From Salegentibacter maritimus (GTDB lineage Bacteria; Bacteroidota; Bacteroidia; Flavobacteriales; Flavobacteriaceae), in the NCBI RefSeq assembly GCF_016236915.1, contig NZ_JAEHOK010000001.1, positions 124,001 to 188,000 on the forward strand: a stretch of DNA of 64,000 bases, in the 5' to 3' direction. Each line of letters begins with the position of its first letter. Position 1 is the stretch's first letter. The translations under genes and the position numbers were made by a program. A model generated the notes under the pieces. That model saw nothing but the letters and a program-made list of their open reading frames with translations, had not been told where the DNA came from and ran no database searches. This document shows positions 1 through 7,832 of this stretch, in pieces.

Positions 1-639
1 ATCAGCCTTTACAGCTGCTGCCAAAATAGTTGCACTATAATCGCTACCACCTCTTTTTAAAGTATTAATACTATTATTTGAATCTATTCTTACAAAGCCC
101 TGAGTAATATAAACCTCAGTAGGTTCCAACTGTGATATGCTTTTTTGAAAAAGTTCCCCAACCAACTCAGTATCCGGGTTTTCCAGATTTGAAACGTGCA
201 TAAAGTCTTTGGCATTCAAAAAGTTATTCTGTATTCCTTGCTGAGTAAGAAAAGTAGAAAAAATATAGGTGAGCATTGTTTCACCTGTAGTGACTACTTC
301 TGCGTAAACACCTTCTGAATACTCATTTAGAGTTAGGCTCTTTAAGGTAGTTAAAACATCGTTTACAAAACTCCCGGCATCTGCATTTAAAGTCGCATCG
401 TTTATAAGCGCGTCAATCGTTTCTTCATGCTTATTTTTTAATTCAGAAATAATCGTTGCTATAGCTGAATGATCTTTAACTTTAATAAGGTCGGTTATCT
501 CTACCAACTTATTAGTTACACCAGACATTGCCGAAAGAACAAGTAGCTTCTTCCCTTCGCGACCCGCCAGAATATTTTTTACATTTTTTATACTCTCAAC
601 AGAGCCTACAGACGTTCCCCCAAATTTTAATACCTTCAT
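1..639 (-). CDS. Aspartokinase, 5' part of gene (cut by window edge)
   Basis: The reverse strand encodes about 213 residues beginning MKVLKFGGTSVGSVESIKNV, the nucleotide-binding start of aspartate kinases (KFGGTSV). Further on it has an SGVTNKL-type segment, TTGETML and TQGFVRIDSNN near the window edge. The enzyme phosphorylates aspartate, the first step to lysine, threonine, methionine and isoleucine. The rest of the gene lies outside the window, so I cannot tell whether it is monofunctional (lysC) or fused to homoserine dehydrogenase (thrA). The N-terminus looks more like the bifunctional ThrA type, but this is a weak inference. The gene is divergent from an ACT-domain protein starting at 770. 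Confidence 0.9.
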   Translation of the reverse strand, partial: MKVLKFGGTSVGSVESIKNVKNILAGREGKKLLVLSAMSGVTNKLVEITDLIKVKDHSAIATIISELKNKHEETIDALINDATLNADAGSFVNDVLTTLKSLTLNEYSEGVYAEVVTTGETMLTYIFSTFLTQQGIQNNFLNAKDFMHVSNLENPDTELVGELFQKSISQLEPTEVYITQGFVRIDSNNSINTLKRGGSDYSATILAAAVKAD

Positions 640-738
640 CTTTAAGTGTTTTTAAAATTATTTTAGATCATGCTAAAATAACTTCGTGCATAAATAGAAT
701 TTAAGCCTGCTGTGGCAAAATATATCTATCAATTTATA

Positions 739-746
739 TACATTTG
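739..746 (+). promoter_or_regulatory. Possible -7 box upstream of the ACT-domain gene
   Basis: TACATTTG matches the Bacteroidota TAnnTTTG box and lies 23 nt before the ATG at 770. No good TTG box is seen at the usual distance, so support is partial. Confidence 0.4.
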
Positions 747-769
747 CACAAAATGTTTAATATTTAACA

Positions 770-1414
770 ATGAAAACAATAACCACCTGTGTTCACGATA
801 TTATTAGGCATCAGCCCTTTCTTGACGATGCCATTGCAAGAGACATTATAAACTTTAGTGGACTTGCTGAAGACATTCAGCCGCAGGTAGAGAAGGAAAT
901 GCGTAAACCTGTAAAGCAAGGTTCTATTATTATGGCATTAAGGCGTTACGCACCCCACCGAACCAAAGTTAATATGCAACACTTAAGGGAATTGGGAGAT
1001 ATTGTGGTTAGATCTGGTATTACAGAATATACCTTTTTAAATTCTAACAGCATTATTGCCAATAAAGCAAAACTTCTGGATGCGGTTAAGGATCAAAGTG
1101 GGGTATACCTTAATTATTCAAGTAACTACCAGGAAAGTAATATTTTGGTATCGTCCAGCCTTACAAACCTGGTTGAAGACTGTTTTAGGAGTGAAAGACG
1201 TGTTTCGGTAAAGGAAGAGTTATCGTCTATAACCATTGCCCTCCCTAAAAATAGTTCACAGTTTGTAGGCCTCTACTTTTATCTCTTTAAGCTTTTAGCT
1301 TATGAAGGAATACCGATTTTTGAAATGATTTCAACTTCAAATTATTTTGCGCTATTCCTGGAAAAGGAATATGTAAATCAAGCTTTTTTATTGATTAATG
1401 AAATAAAGAAGTAG
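770..1414 (+). CDS. ACT-domain-like regulatory protein (relatives annotated 'aspartate kinase')
   Basis: This 214-residue protein has no kinase motifs. Its last 65 or so residues (SSITIALPKNSSQFVGLYF to the end) have the alternating strand/helix pattern and the 'FxLLAYEGIPIFEM' turn of an ACT small-molecule-binding domain. The N-terminal half is helical and basic (KEMRKPVKQGSIIMALRRY) and could bind nucleic acid or a partner. As I recall, flavobacterial relatives are labelled aspartate kinase only because of the ACT similarity. It diverges from the aspartokinase gene, so an amino-acid-sensing role tied to the aspartate pathway is plausible but inferred. Confidence 0.6.
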   Translation: MKTITTCVHDIIRHQPFLDDAIARDIINFSGLAEDIQPQVEKEMRKPVKQGSIIMALRRYAPHRTKVNMQHLRELGDIVVRSGITEYTFLNSNSIIANKAKLLDAVKDQSGVYLNYSSNYQESNILVSSSLTNLVEDCFRSERRVSVKEELSSITIALPKNSSQFVGLYFYLFKLLAYEGIPIFEMISTSNYFALFLEKEYVNQAFLLINEIKK

Positions 1415-1445
1415 CACGTCTCTCCTATTAAAAAACTATCTAAAC

Positions 1446-2318
1446 TTATTTAAGTTGATACCACCATACAGCATTTTGATGGTTCATAGGTAAAATAAGC
1501 TGATTTTCATTGGTATCGAAAAAGATATCTCCGGCACTTTTTTCTGAAGTTAGGACTTCGGTTAGGTCACCGTTTTTTCCTGCCAGGTATATTTTCCCAC
1601 TTGCCCAATCAGATAGGTAAAAGGCTTCTTGCCCTACCGGTTGTATACCGTCTAGATTTCCTATTCCATTTTTAGAAATCTTTGTTATCTCACGGGTATC
1701 TATATCTATTTTTAAAAAATTACCATTTTCGTTCTCTCCCCACGCGGCCGCATAAAGATACTTATCCTGTGCAAAAAGCCCGTTAACATACTCCAGCCTT
1801 TTGCTATTTAAATACTCAATGATTTCTCCTTCTTTCGCCTCCGGAATCACTAAATCTAAAGCTTTACCGGGCATTAAATAAATAGCACTTTTACCTGAAT
1901 CAGAAATAAAGATATTTCCCGTTTCATCTACAGTTATATCATTTAGTGATTTGGCACCTTCAACGGGAATTCTTCTAAGAATGCTTTCATTAGGAATACT
2001 AATTTCAACAAGTTCGGTATTATTGGTAACATAAAGTGTATCTTCCTTTACCAATAAACCTTTCGGGTCTCTCAATCCGGTTATCCATTTTAGGTCTATA
2101 ATTTCTCCTACAGCCGAAACTCTGGAAATAAAACCATCTCCATCTTTTCTATCGGCCATATTTGAAATATAAAATTCATTTGTATTAACATCAAAAACCA
2201 CTGATTCCGGATGACTAAAACCTTCCAGTTTTTTAATTAAACTGGCCTCAGTACTTTGCGCATAAATGCCACTACTCAGAAAAAGGGTTATTAAAAACAA
2301 TTTAAGTTGTGTGTTCAT
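1446..2318 (-). CDS. Secreted SMP-30/NHL-like beta-propeller protein
   Basis: The 290-residue protein starts with a signal peptide ending near IYAQS. Repeated blade-like units follow, such as HPESVVFDVNTNEFYISN, DPKGLLVKEDTLYVTN, LNDITVDETGNIFISD and LDGIQPVGQEAFYLSD. This is the pattern of six-bladed propellers of the SMP-30/gluconolactonase/NHL type. The protein is predicted to be periplasmic. I cannot name a substrate; family members range from lactonases to pure binding proteins. It is a single gene, convergent with the ACT-domain gene 31 bp away. Confidence 0.7.
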   Translation of the reverse strand: MNTQLKLFLITLFLSSGIYAQSTEASLIKKLEGFSHPESVVFDVNTNEFYISNMADRKDGDGFISRVSAVGEIIDLKWITGLRDPKGLLVKEDTLYVTNNTELVEISIPNESILRRIPVEGAKSLNDITVDETGNIFISDSGKSAIYLMPGKALDLVIPEAKEGEIIEYLNSKRLEYVNGLFAQDKYLYAAAWGENENGNFLKIDIDTREITKISKNGIGNLDGIQPVGQEAFYLSDWASGKIYLAGKNGDLTEVLTSEKSAGDIFFDTNENQLILPMNHQNAVWWYQLK

Positions 2319-2441
2319 CCTGTTAATTTTTAATTTCAGAACCAGAAATTTAAGGTTTTAGCTAAAATACCGCTAAATATTTATCAATATTTAATTTCAA
2401 GAAGACTTTTGAATTAATTTAGTTATTTCAATAATATAATT

Positions 2442-2573
2442 ATGAAAAATATTATAAGAGCTATTTTAGCCGGTTGGGGCGCCAAAAAGTTGGGCGGTGG
2501 TTGCGGGTGTTTTGGAATTATAGTAGCCTTTATAATACTTTGGATAATTCTCGGGTATTTGGGATTAGGGTAA
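2442..2573 (+). CDS. Small Gly-rich membrane protein, 43 residues
   Basis: An open frame runs from the ATG at 2442 to the TAA at 2571-2573. A charged N-terminus (MKNIIRAILAGWGAKK) is followed by GGGCGCFG and one hydrophobic helix (IIVAFIILWIILGYLGLG). Its stop codon directly abuts the stop of the channel gene on the other strand, a tight convergent arrangement. No family is recognised. The well-formed TM helix supports a real microprotein; the short length keeps confidence moderate. Confidence 0.5.
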   Translation: MKNIIRAILAGWGAKKLGGGCGCFGIIVAFIILWIILGYLGLG

Positions 2574-3644
2574 TTACTCGTATTTGCTCATAATACTATT
2601 CCATTCCATAGTTTTTAGTACACTAATAAGCACTGGATTAATCTCATCTACCAGCTCTGAATCTTTTGGAAAACTATAAGCATAATAATCTTTTTTTAGC
2701 GTTTTAGGTAAAATTTCTATTTCATCTTCCAGGCCGCTTCTTTTAATTTCATATCTCAAAATAGGCTCATCATATACAAACAGTTTTGTTTCTTCATTTT
2801 CTAAACGCTTAATACCTTGTTTTTCATTGGCTACCTTAGAATGGTCTATATTATAAAGACTTAGCAACTCTTGTGCACTACTGCTTTCTACGCTGGTTAT
2901 ATTAAATTTTGAAAGGTCCTGTACCGAATTTATTTCATCATTCATGGTTTGTACTGTTAAAGATGAAGCAATTCCTGCAGTTAAACTTGAAATTATTATT
3001 ATAGCCATAAACATCCATATTAGCGCAATTACACGTCCGCCGGTGGTTCTGGGAGATTTATCGCCATAGCCAACGGTAGTCATTGTTACTGCACTCCACC
3101 AAAACCCCTGAAGTATTCCCTTTGTACCTGTTCCAAATTCTTCGGCGTTCTTCTTTCTCTCAAAAATCCATACCAAAAAGCCAAAAACAAAGATCACGGC
3201 AAGTAGAATTAGGATTGCAGATATAAAATTCCAACTAAATAAATTTGCCAGGTAATTGAATATTTGAGACTCACTTCTTTTAGCCACCCCTGTATGGGAA
3301 ATAAAATAAGGCTGGGAGAAGTCCATTCGTTTCATACGGCTATCGGTAACCGTTACCGGGTTAATACTAAAATCTACTTCTTTGTTTTCTATGCCGTTCA
3401 ATAGTTCTGCCAGCGAACTATATTCTTTAAACTCATAATCCATCCCCATCTCTTCATTTATCAATTCCCAGGAATCTATACTTAAACCGGCATATTGTCC
3501 ATTCTCTTGCATTACAAATGGCGGAGTTGGTGTTATTCCAATAAGTATTTTTTTAGAAAGTTCCAGGCTATCTGCCGGTTGCTGGGCATTAAAACTTAAA
3601 CTTGAAATTAAGAGACTAAATAGAAAAAAGTACTTTTTAATCAT
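2574..3644 (-). CDS. Glutamate-receptor-like K+ channel (GluR0 type)
   Basis: A signal peptide (1-20) is followed by the first lobe of a periplasmic solute-binding domain (about 30-130, with DSRMKRMDFSQPY in the ligand-Arg region). Next come TM helix M1 (140-160), a pore loop with the K+ filter TVGYGD (190-195) and M2 (205-230). The second binding lobe (about 235-356) completes the protein. This lobe-M1-P-M2-lobe order is that of prokaryotic ionotropic glutamate receptors, which are ligand-gated K+ channels in the inner membrane. The ligand cannot be read from the sequence. Its ATG overlaps the stop of the upstream lipoprotein gene by 4 bp, so the two are co-translated. Confidence 0.88.
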   Translation of the reverse strand: MIKKYFFLFSLLISSLSFNAQQPADSLELSKKILIGITPTPPFVMQENGQYAGLSIDSWELINEEMGMDYEFKEYSSLAELLNGIENKEVDFSINPVTVTDSRMKRMDFSQPYFISHTGVAKRSESQIFNYLANLFSWNFISAILILLAVIFVFGFLVWIFERKKNAEEFGTGTKGILQGFWWSAVTMTTVGYGDKSPRTTGGRVIALIWMFMAIIIISSLTAGIASSLTVQTMNDEINSVQDLSKFNITSVESSSAQELLSLYNIDHSKVANEKQGIKRLENEETKLFVYDEPILRYEIKRSGLEDEIEILPKTLKKDYYAYSFPKDSELVDEINPVLISVLKTMEWNSIMSKYE

Positions 3645-4102
3645 TTAAAATTATCTTTTTCTGTTTTTGTATTATTTGAAATTGAGTCGAGTAAAACCTC
3701 ATAATAGATTTTTAATTTCTTCCGACCAAAATTCCTGGCTTTTTTTACATCTTCCCCCATATAAATATCTATTTTATTTTTCCAGCGATAATGCATTTTA
3801 TCTTTCACAAGAAAGATACTGTCAAAACCTTCAATTTTAACCTTAGTGTTGTGGTCCAAGCCTTTTTTAATTAAATCCCTGGAAACTGCAATGGCTTTTA
3901 AACCGGGCCTTAGGGTATCACCCCATGCGGTTATGTTGGCACCGCCCGCCCCTGTTTGCCAGCTCAAAGAATTATATGCTGAAGCGGTAACCTCTAATGT
4001 ATCCCAAACTATAGTTGTTTCTTTCGAATTTTCACTATTCATTTTACAAGCCAAAAAGCTGAAGTAAAATATAAGCATGCATATAAATACTCCAACTTTC
4101 AT
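3641..4102 (-). CDS. 3D-domain lipoprotein (MltA/YabE-type DPBB fold)
   Basis: This 153-residue protein has a lipobox-like N-terminus (FYFSFLACK) and then a 3D domain: VTASAYNS, NITAWGDTLRPG, AIAVSRDL, VKIEGFDSIFLVKDKM and KIDIYMGEDVKKARNFG. The final block holds the Asp residues that give the domain its name. In MltA and related proteins this double-psi barrel belongs to peptidoglycan lytic enzymes; here it stands alone. The protein probably sits in the outer membrane facing the periplasm. It shares a 4-bp overlap with the downstream channel gene. Catalytic activity is not certain for stand-alone 3D proteins. Confidence 0.8.
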   Translation of the reverse strand: MKVGVFICMLIFYFSFLACKMNSENSKETTIVWDTLEVTASAYNSLSWQTGAGGANITAWGDTLRPGLKAIAVSRDLIKKGLDHNTKVKIEGFDSIFLVKDKMHYRWKNKIDIYMGEDVKKARNFGRKKLKIYYEVLLDSISNNTKTEKDNFK

Positions 4103-4127
4103 AACTTATAATTTTTAAATTAAAATT

Positions 4128-5594
4128 CTAACTTAATTTCCAACCATCGCGGTAATCTCTACGTACAAACTGGTTTGCTTCATCAAAATTCGTTACCCTC
4201 ATATTTTCTGAATCCCATAGCATTTTTATATCCCTTCCAGGATATTCAAAATAACTGTCTCCGTTGGCACGTTTTTTCTCATTTCTAACATCGTAGCCTC
4301 TAATAGCCAAATTAGCAATAAGCAAGGTTTCGGTTAAAGGCCCTGCAATTTCAAATGGAGAACTCAATTCCATTTTTCCATAACCGGCAATAGCTCCTTC
4401 TACCCATTGTGCGTAATGTCCTTCCTCTCCTCCAGGTACTCGTTTGTATGTTTCTGCCACGTTTACTTCATCGGTTTTTGAAGTAGGTAACAAGCGAGGG
4501 TTTCTACCATAAGTACCGCACATAAGCTTACCTTTATCCCCAATAAATAAAACGCCATTTCCACCGTCTCCAAAAGTTTCATTTGGTCCAAGCTCTTCCG
4601 GTCTTTTAGGTTTAATTCCGCCGTCCATCCAATGAATGGTCACGTCTTCAGTTGTTTTTTCCGTTTTTGGAAAAGTCATGATCGCATGGCTGGATGGTGG
4701 GCAACTTTCGGGGAAATAACCTCTTTTAAATTCATCTACATATACGCTTCCAACACTACACTGAACATCTTTTGGATGTCCAAGGCCCAAAACCCTATAA
4801 GGGACTTCAATTAAATGACAGCCCATATCGCCTAAAGCTCCGGTACCATAATCCCACCAACCGCGCCAGTTAAATGGCACCAAGCCTTCTCTATACTTCT
4901 TATAAGGTGCGGTGTTTAACCACAAATCCCAATCCAAATCTTTGGCAACTTTGGTATTTTTATCTTTTGGCCAGGGAATTCCCTGGGGCCAAACCGGGCG
5001 ATCTGTCCAAACATAAACTGTCTTTACATTTCCAATAAGACCGGCATCTATCCATTCCTGAACTTTTCTAACACCGTCACCAGAAGCCCCCTGATTTCCC
5101 ATTTGTGTTACCACTTTATATTTTTGAGCTGCTTCGGTTAATTGCCTGGCCTCATAAATATCATGGGTTAAAGGTTTTTGCACATATACAGGTTTTCCTA
5201 GTTCCATAGCAGCCATAGCCTGCACGGCATGGCCATGGTCTGGGGTAGAAATTGAAACCGCATCTATATGCTTTGCTTCTTTGTCTAACATTTCACGAAA
5301 ATCGGTATAAAAATTTGCTTTGGGGAACCTTGCTATAGATTTTGCAGCCCTACTCTTATCTACATCACATAGAAAGCCAATTTCGGCCTTTCCAGATTTG
5401 TAAAAACTATAAATATCACTCTCTCCTTTTCCACCCACACCAATTCCTGCAACTACTAATTTATCACTAGGAGCTGTAAAGCCGGGACCACCCATTACGT
5501 GTCTGGGGATAATACTAATTCCAGCTGTAGCTAAGGCTGTGGTTTTTATAAAACTCCTTCTGGAATTGGGTTTTGGGGATTCTTTTTTCTTCAT
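4128..5594 (-). CDS. Tat-exported Gfo/Idh/MocA family oxidoreductase
   Basis: The 488-residue protein opens with a twin-arginine signal (SRRSFIKTTALATAGISIIP). A Rossmann NAD(P)-binding segment follows (VVAGIGVGGKGESD) and then the family motif region VQKPLTHDIYEARQL, equivalent to the EKP motif. The C-terminal sheet domain includes NWRGWWDYGTGALGDMGCH. Members oxidise or epimerise sugars and related polyols; exported Bacteroidota members are a large expanded group with mostly unknown substrates. The gene stands alone, with no polysaccharide locus around it, so substrate prediction is not possible. Confidence 0.88.
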   Translation of the reverse strand: MKKKESPKPNSRRSFIKTTALATAGISIIPRHVMGGPGFTAPSDKLVVAGIGVGGKGESDIYSFYKSGKAEIGFLCDVDKSRAAKSIARFPKANFYTDFREMLDKEAKHIDAVSISTPDHGHAVQAMAAMELGKPVYVQKPLTHDIYEARQLTEAAQKYKVVTQMGNQGASGDGVRKVQEWIDAGLIGNVKTVYVWTDRPVWPQGIPWPKDKNTKVAKDLDWDLWLNTAPYKKYREGLVPFNWRGWWDYGTGALGDMGCHLIEVPYRVLGLGHPKDVQCSVGSVYVDEFKRGYFPESCPPSSHAIMTFPKTEKTTEDVTIHWMDGGIKPKRPEELGPNETFGDGGNGVLFIGDKGKLMCGTYGRNPRLLPTSKTDEVNVAETYKRVPGGEEGHYAQWVEGAIAGYGKMELSSPFEIAGPLTETLLIANLAIRGYDVRNEKKRANGDSYFEYPGRDIKMLWDSENMRVTNFDEANQFVRRDYRDGWKLS

Positions 5595-5792
5595 ATTTAA
5601 TGGAAATTTTTAATTATAATAGGTTCTACTTAATCTAAAATTTTATAAAAGTTAAGTTAATAAATGTATTTACTTATTATGAAAAATCCAATTTTAATAT
5701 TAATACCTTGTCTCTGAAGACCTAAGAATTCAAAAATAGCAAAACCAAAATGTTAATATTTTTTTAAGATTTTGGGATTATAAGTCCTATAG

Positions 5793-5823
5793 TTTGGTAG
5801 CGGATCTAATAACTGTACCTTTG
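5793..5823 (+). promoter_or_regulatory. Bacteroidota-type promoter of the FKBP gene
   Basis: TTTG at 5793-5796 and TACCTTTG at 5816-5823 are separated by exactly 19 nt. This fits the TTG-N19-TAnnTTTG consensus. It shows that the in-frame ATG at 5794 lies inside the promoter and cannot be the translation start. Confidence 0.75.
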
Positions 5824-5877
5824 CCAACTTTAAAGGGCTGCATTCGCATGTCCATGATAATTTTGAAAAACAACATT

Positions 5878-6309
5878 ATGAGTCAAGTAAAAGCAAATGA
5901 TACGGTAAAGGTACATTACACCGGTAAACTAACTGATGGGCAGGTTTTTGACAGCTCTGTAGAAAGAGGTGAGCCTATAGAGTTTACTATGGGACAGGGA
6001 CAGTTAATTCCCGGTTTTGAGAAAGGCCTTATCGATATGAAAGTGAACGAAAAGAAAACTATAAATATACCAAAAGAAGAAGCTTACGGAGAGCCAAAAG
6101 AAGAACTTATACAAGAAGTTCAAAAAAGTCAGCTGCCCGAAGAAATTAAGCCTGAAGTAGGTATGGGACTTGTTTCTAAAAGCCCTGATGGTCAGGAAAT
6201 GAATCTTGTGGTTAGAGACGTAAAAGAAGACAGTATTGTGGTAGATGGAAATCACCCACTTGCAGGTAAAGACCTGGTATTTGATCTGGAAGTAGTAGAG
6301 ATCAAATAA
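5878..6309 (+). CDS. FKBP-type peptidyl-prolyl cis-trans isomerase, SlyD-like
   Basis: The 143-residue product starts MSQVKANDTVKVHYTGKL and carries the FKBP core (DGQVFDSSVERGEPIEF, GQGQLIPGFEKGL). An insert-in-flap domain follows (about 75-125), and the core closes with HPLAGKDLVFDLEVVEI. This split FKBP/IF layout is that of SlyD, a folding helper with chaperone activity. The metal-binding His/Cys tail of E. coli SlyD is missing. I chose the ATG at 5878 because a frame extension to 5794 runs through the promoter. No signal peptide, so cytoplasmic. A terminator follows directly. Confidence 0.92.
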   Translation: MSQVKANDTVKVHYTGKLTDGQVFDSSVERGEPIEFTMGQGQLIPGFEKGLIDMKVNEKKTINIPKEEAYGEPKEELIQEVQKSQLPEEIKPEVGMGLVSKSPDGQEMNLVVRDVKEDSIVVDGNHPLAGKDLVFDLEVVEIK

Positions 6310-6330
6310 GTTTTTATAACCTATTTTTTT

Positions 6331-6362
6331 AAGCCCGAAGCCTCCAGGTTTCGGGCTTTTTG
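6331..6362 (+). terminator. Rho-independent terminator of the FKBP gene
   Basis: AAGCCCGAA (6331-6339) pairs with TTCGGGCTT (6350-6358), followed by a T run. Confidence 0.9.
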
Positions 6363-6405
6363 TTTTTTAAACTTTTAAGTATACAGGTTAATGTTTTTAT
6401 AATAG

Positions 6406-6437
6406 TTTGAGACTGGCAGGAATGATTTTTATCTTAG
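6406..6437 (+). promoter_or_regulatory. Probable promoter of the OsmC gene
   Basis: TTTG at 6406-6409 and TATCTTAG at 6430-6437 are 20 nt apart. The second box differs from TAnnTTTG at one base. It lies 22 nt upstream of the ATG at 6460. Confidence 0.45.
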
Positions 6438-6459
6438 GTGTAAATCAAAAAATGTTATT

Positions 6460-6873
6460 ATGAAAAGAAATGGAACCGCAATCTGGAAAGGAAATTTAAA
6501 AGAAGGACACGGTATAATTAGTACTGAAAGTGGTATTTTAAATAATACACAGTATTCCTTTAAAACCCGATTTGAAAACGGCAAAGGCACCAATCCTGAA
6601 GAGCTTATTGGCGCGGCACATTCCGGGTGCTTTACCATGCAGCTTTCGGCAAATTTAACAGAAGAAGGTTTTGAACCCGATACGCTAGAAACCAAAGCTG
6701 AGGTTACTTTTGAAGATGGCACCGTTACAAAATCACATCTTATCCTTAAAGCAAAGGTAAAAGATATTGAAAGAGAAAAATTTGCAAATATTGCAAATGA
6801 CGCAAAAGAGAATTGCCCAATTTCTAAATTGCTGGATACCGAAATTACCTTAGAATTTGAGTTGACCCAGTAA
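6460..6873 (+). CDS. OsmC/Ohr family peroxide-stress protein
   Basis: The 137-residue size is typical of the family. Its two active cysteines are visible in [10 protein letters not shown] (about residue 54) and ENCPISKLL (about residue 120). These thiols reduce organic or hydrogen peroxides in the cytoplasm. The HSGCF context and the long central helix fit the OsmC branch rather than Ohr, though separating them by eye is uncertain. The gene is monocistronic, between the FKBP terminator and a repeat-containing gap. Confidence 0.88.
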   Translation: MKRNGTAIWKGNLKEGHGIISTESGILNNTQYSFKTRFENGKGTNPEELIGAAHSGCFTMQLSANLTEEGFEPDTLETKAEVTFEDGTVTKSHLILKAKVKDIEREKFANIANDAKENCPISKLLDTEITLEFELTQ

Positions 6874-6970
6874 ACTACCTCTGGGTAAACCTACGAGGCA
6901 TTCGTTAGAAACATTTCTTTAATTTCGAGGCAAGCCTCGGGATATTAAAGCCTTTGGCGCTGCCAATAAA
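6871..6970. repeat. Dispersed intergenic repeat, copy A
   Basis: This 100-bp segment aligns along its whole length with 30737-30835 at roughly three-quarters identity. Shared blocks include GAGGCATT, GTTAGAAACA, CTTTAATTT, GGCAAGCCT and TGCCAATAAA. The middle contains a short palindrome, CGAGGCAAGCCTCG. It begins at the stop codon of the OsmC gene. Confidence 0.7.
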
Positions 6971-7010
6971 TTTTAGAAAAAACCTTAAAATAAGGTAAAT
7001 AGACTATAGG

Positions 7011-7134
7011 AGGTTGTCTAAAATGTGTACACTTCGTTATTCTGAATTTATTTCAGAAACTAAGCTAATGATTACCAAATTATATTAGAAGCTGAAACAA
7101 GTTCAGCTTGACGGAATAAATTTTTAGACAATCT
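7011..7134. repeat. MITE-like hairpin element
   Basis: Inverted ends AGGTTGTCTAAAA (7011-7023) and TTTTAGACAATCT (7122-7134) match at 12 of 13 positions. Inside, 7035-7060 and 7088-7114 form a long imperfect hairpin; each arm is itself a small palindrome (TTCTGAATTTATTTCAGAA and CTGAAACAAGTTCAG). Arms of the form 'CTGAAACAAGTTCAG..TGACG' are, from general knowledge, common in Bacteroidota intergenic regions. No ORF is present inside. Confidence 0.6.
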
Positions 7135-7139
7135 CTTAC

Positions 7140-7832
7140 TTATTTATAATTAATAAATGCTTCTTTTAAAGCAAAAAATATTTGCTTTTTAATAGCTGGG
7201 TTCATTTGGTTATTAATTATAAAGCTTTGGTTCACTTCCAATTCAATTCCCATATAATCTTCGGGAAACTTCTTTCGTAAATAGGTGGTAAAACCATCGG
7301 CTTTTCCTAAATACGGATAATTAAACCTGATTTTTAAATGAGGATTTTGTTCATTTAAGTATTGTTTGAAATTTTTACAGAAGTGCTTTTCCATCTTTCT
7401 TGATGAATCATAAAGCAAGCCAATACTCGTATTTCTTATCTCTTCATTTAAATATGGAGTAAAAGTGTGAACAGAAAGATGTAGCACCTTCTCCCCTTTT
7501 TCTATTAAACGTGAAATTTGTGTTTCTACTGAATTTCGATAAGGAAAATAATATGTATCTAAAACTTCTAACTTCTCCCGGCGAGGTAATTTCTTAGTGA
7601 ATTCTGAAAATAATTGAGGATGTTTTATAGACCTATTTACTTCTACCAAAAGCCTCCCCGTTTCCTGAACCTGGCTAAAATAAGCCAGTTCTTCCAATGT
7701 TTTAAATAGTTCTAACGCACCGGGATCATATCCACGATGAGAGTTTAAAATCTTTTCTGCCTTAAGAAATAACCCCTGATATTTTCTGGGAATGTTATTG
7801 TATGCATGCTCACAGGTTAATACTAGTTTCAC
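7140..7832 (-). CDS. N-formylglutamate amidohydrolase-like enzyme
   Basis: The 230-residue protein has the FGase-family start LVLTCEHAYNNIP, where Glu and His are metal ligands. A GYDPGALELF stretch, LHLSVHTFTP (a further His) and GIELEVNQSF follow. The family fold resembles zinc carboxypeptidases and hydrolyses N-acyl-glutamate or related amide bonds. No histidine-degradation genes are nearby, so N-formylglutamate is unlikely to be the substrate. It is the last gene of a tight three-gene unit and overlaps the preceding gene by 4 bp, so it may process that cluster's product. Confidence 0.82.
   Translation of the reverse strand: MKLVLTCEHAYNNIPRKYQGLFLKAEKILNSHRGYDPGALELFKTLEELAYFSQVQETGRLLVEVNRSIKHPQLFSEFTKKLPRREKLEVLDTYYFPYRNSVETQISRLIEKGEKVLHLSVHTFTPYLNEEIRNTSIGLLYDSSRKMEKHFCKNFKQYLNEQNPHLKIRFNYPYLGKADGFTTYLRKKFPEDYMGIELEVNQSFIINNQMNPAIKKQIFFALKEAFINYK

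Noticed and set aside
3846-4067. Plus-strand ORF opposite the 3D-domain lipoprotein
   Set aside because: It is a shadow of the real gene, whose 3D motif is unmistakable; no family resemblance in the shadow frame.
5794-5877. N-terminal extension of the FKBP gene by 28 residues
   Set aside because: The stretch contains the -33 and -7 promoter boxes and reads as non-protein-like sequence; the ATG at 5878 gives a standard FKBP start.
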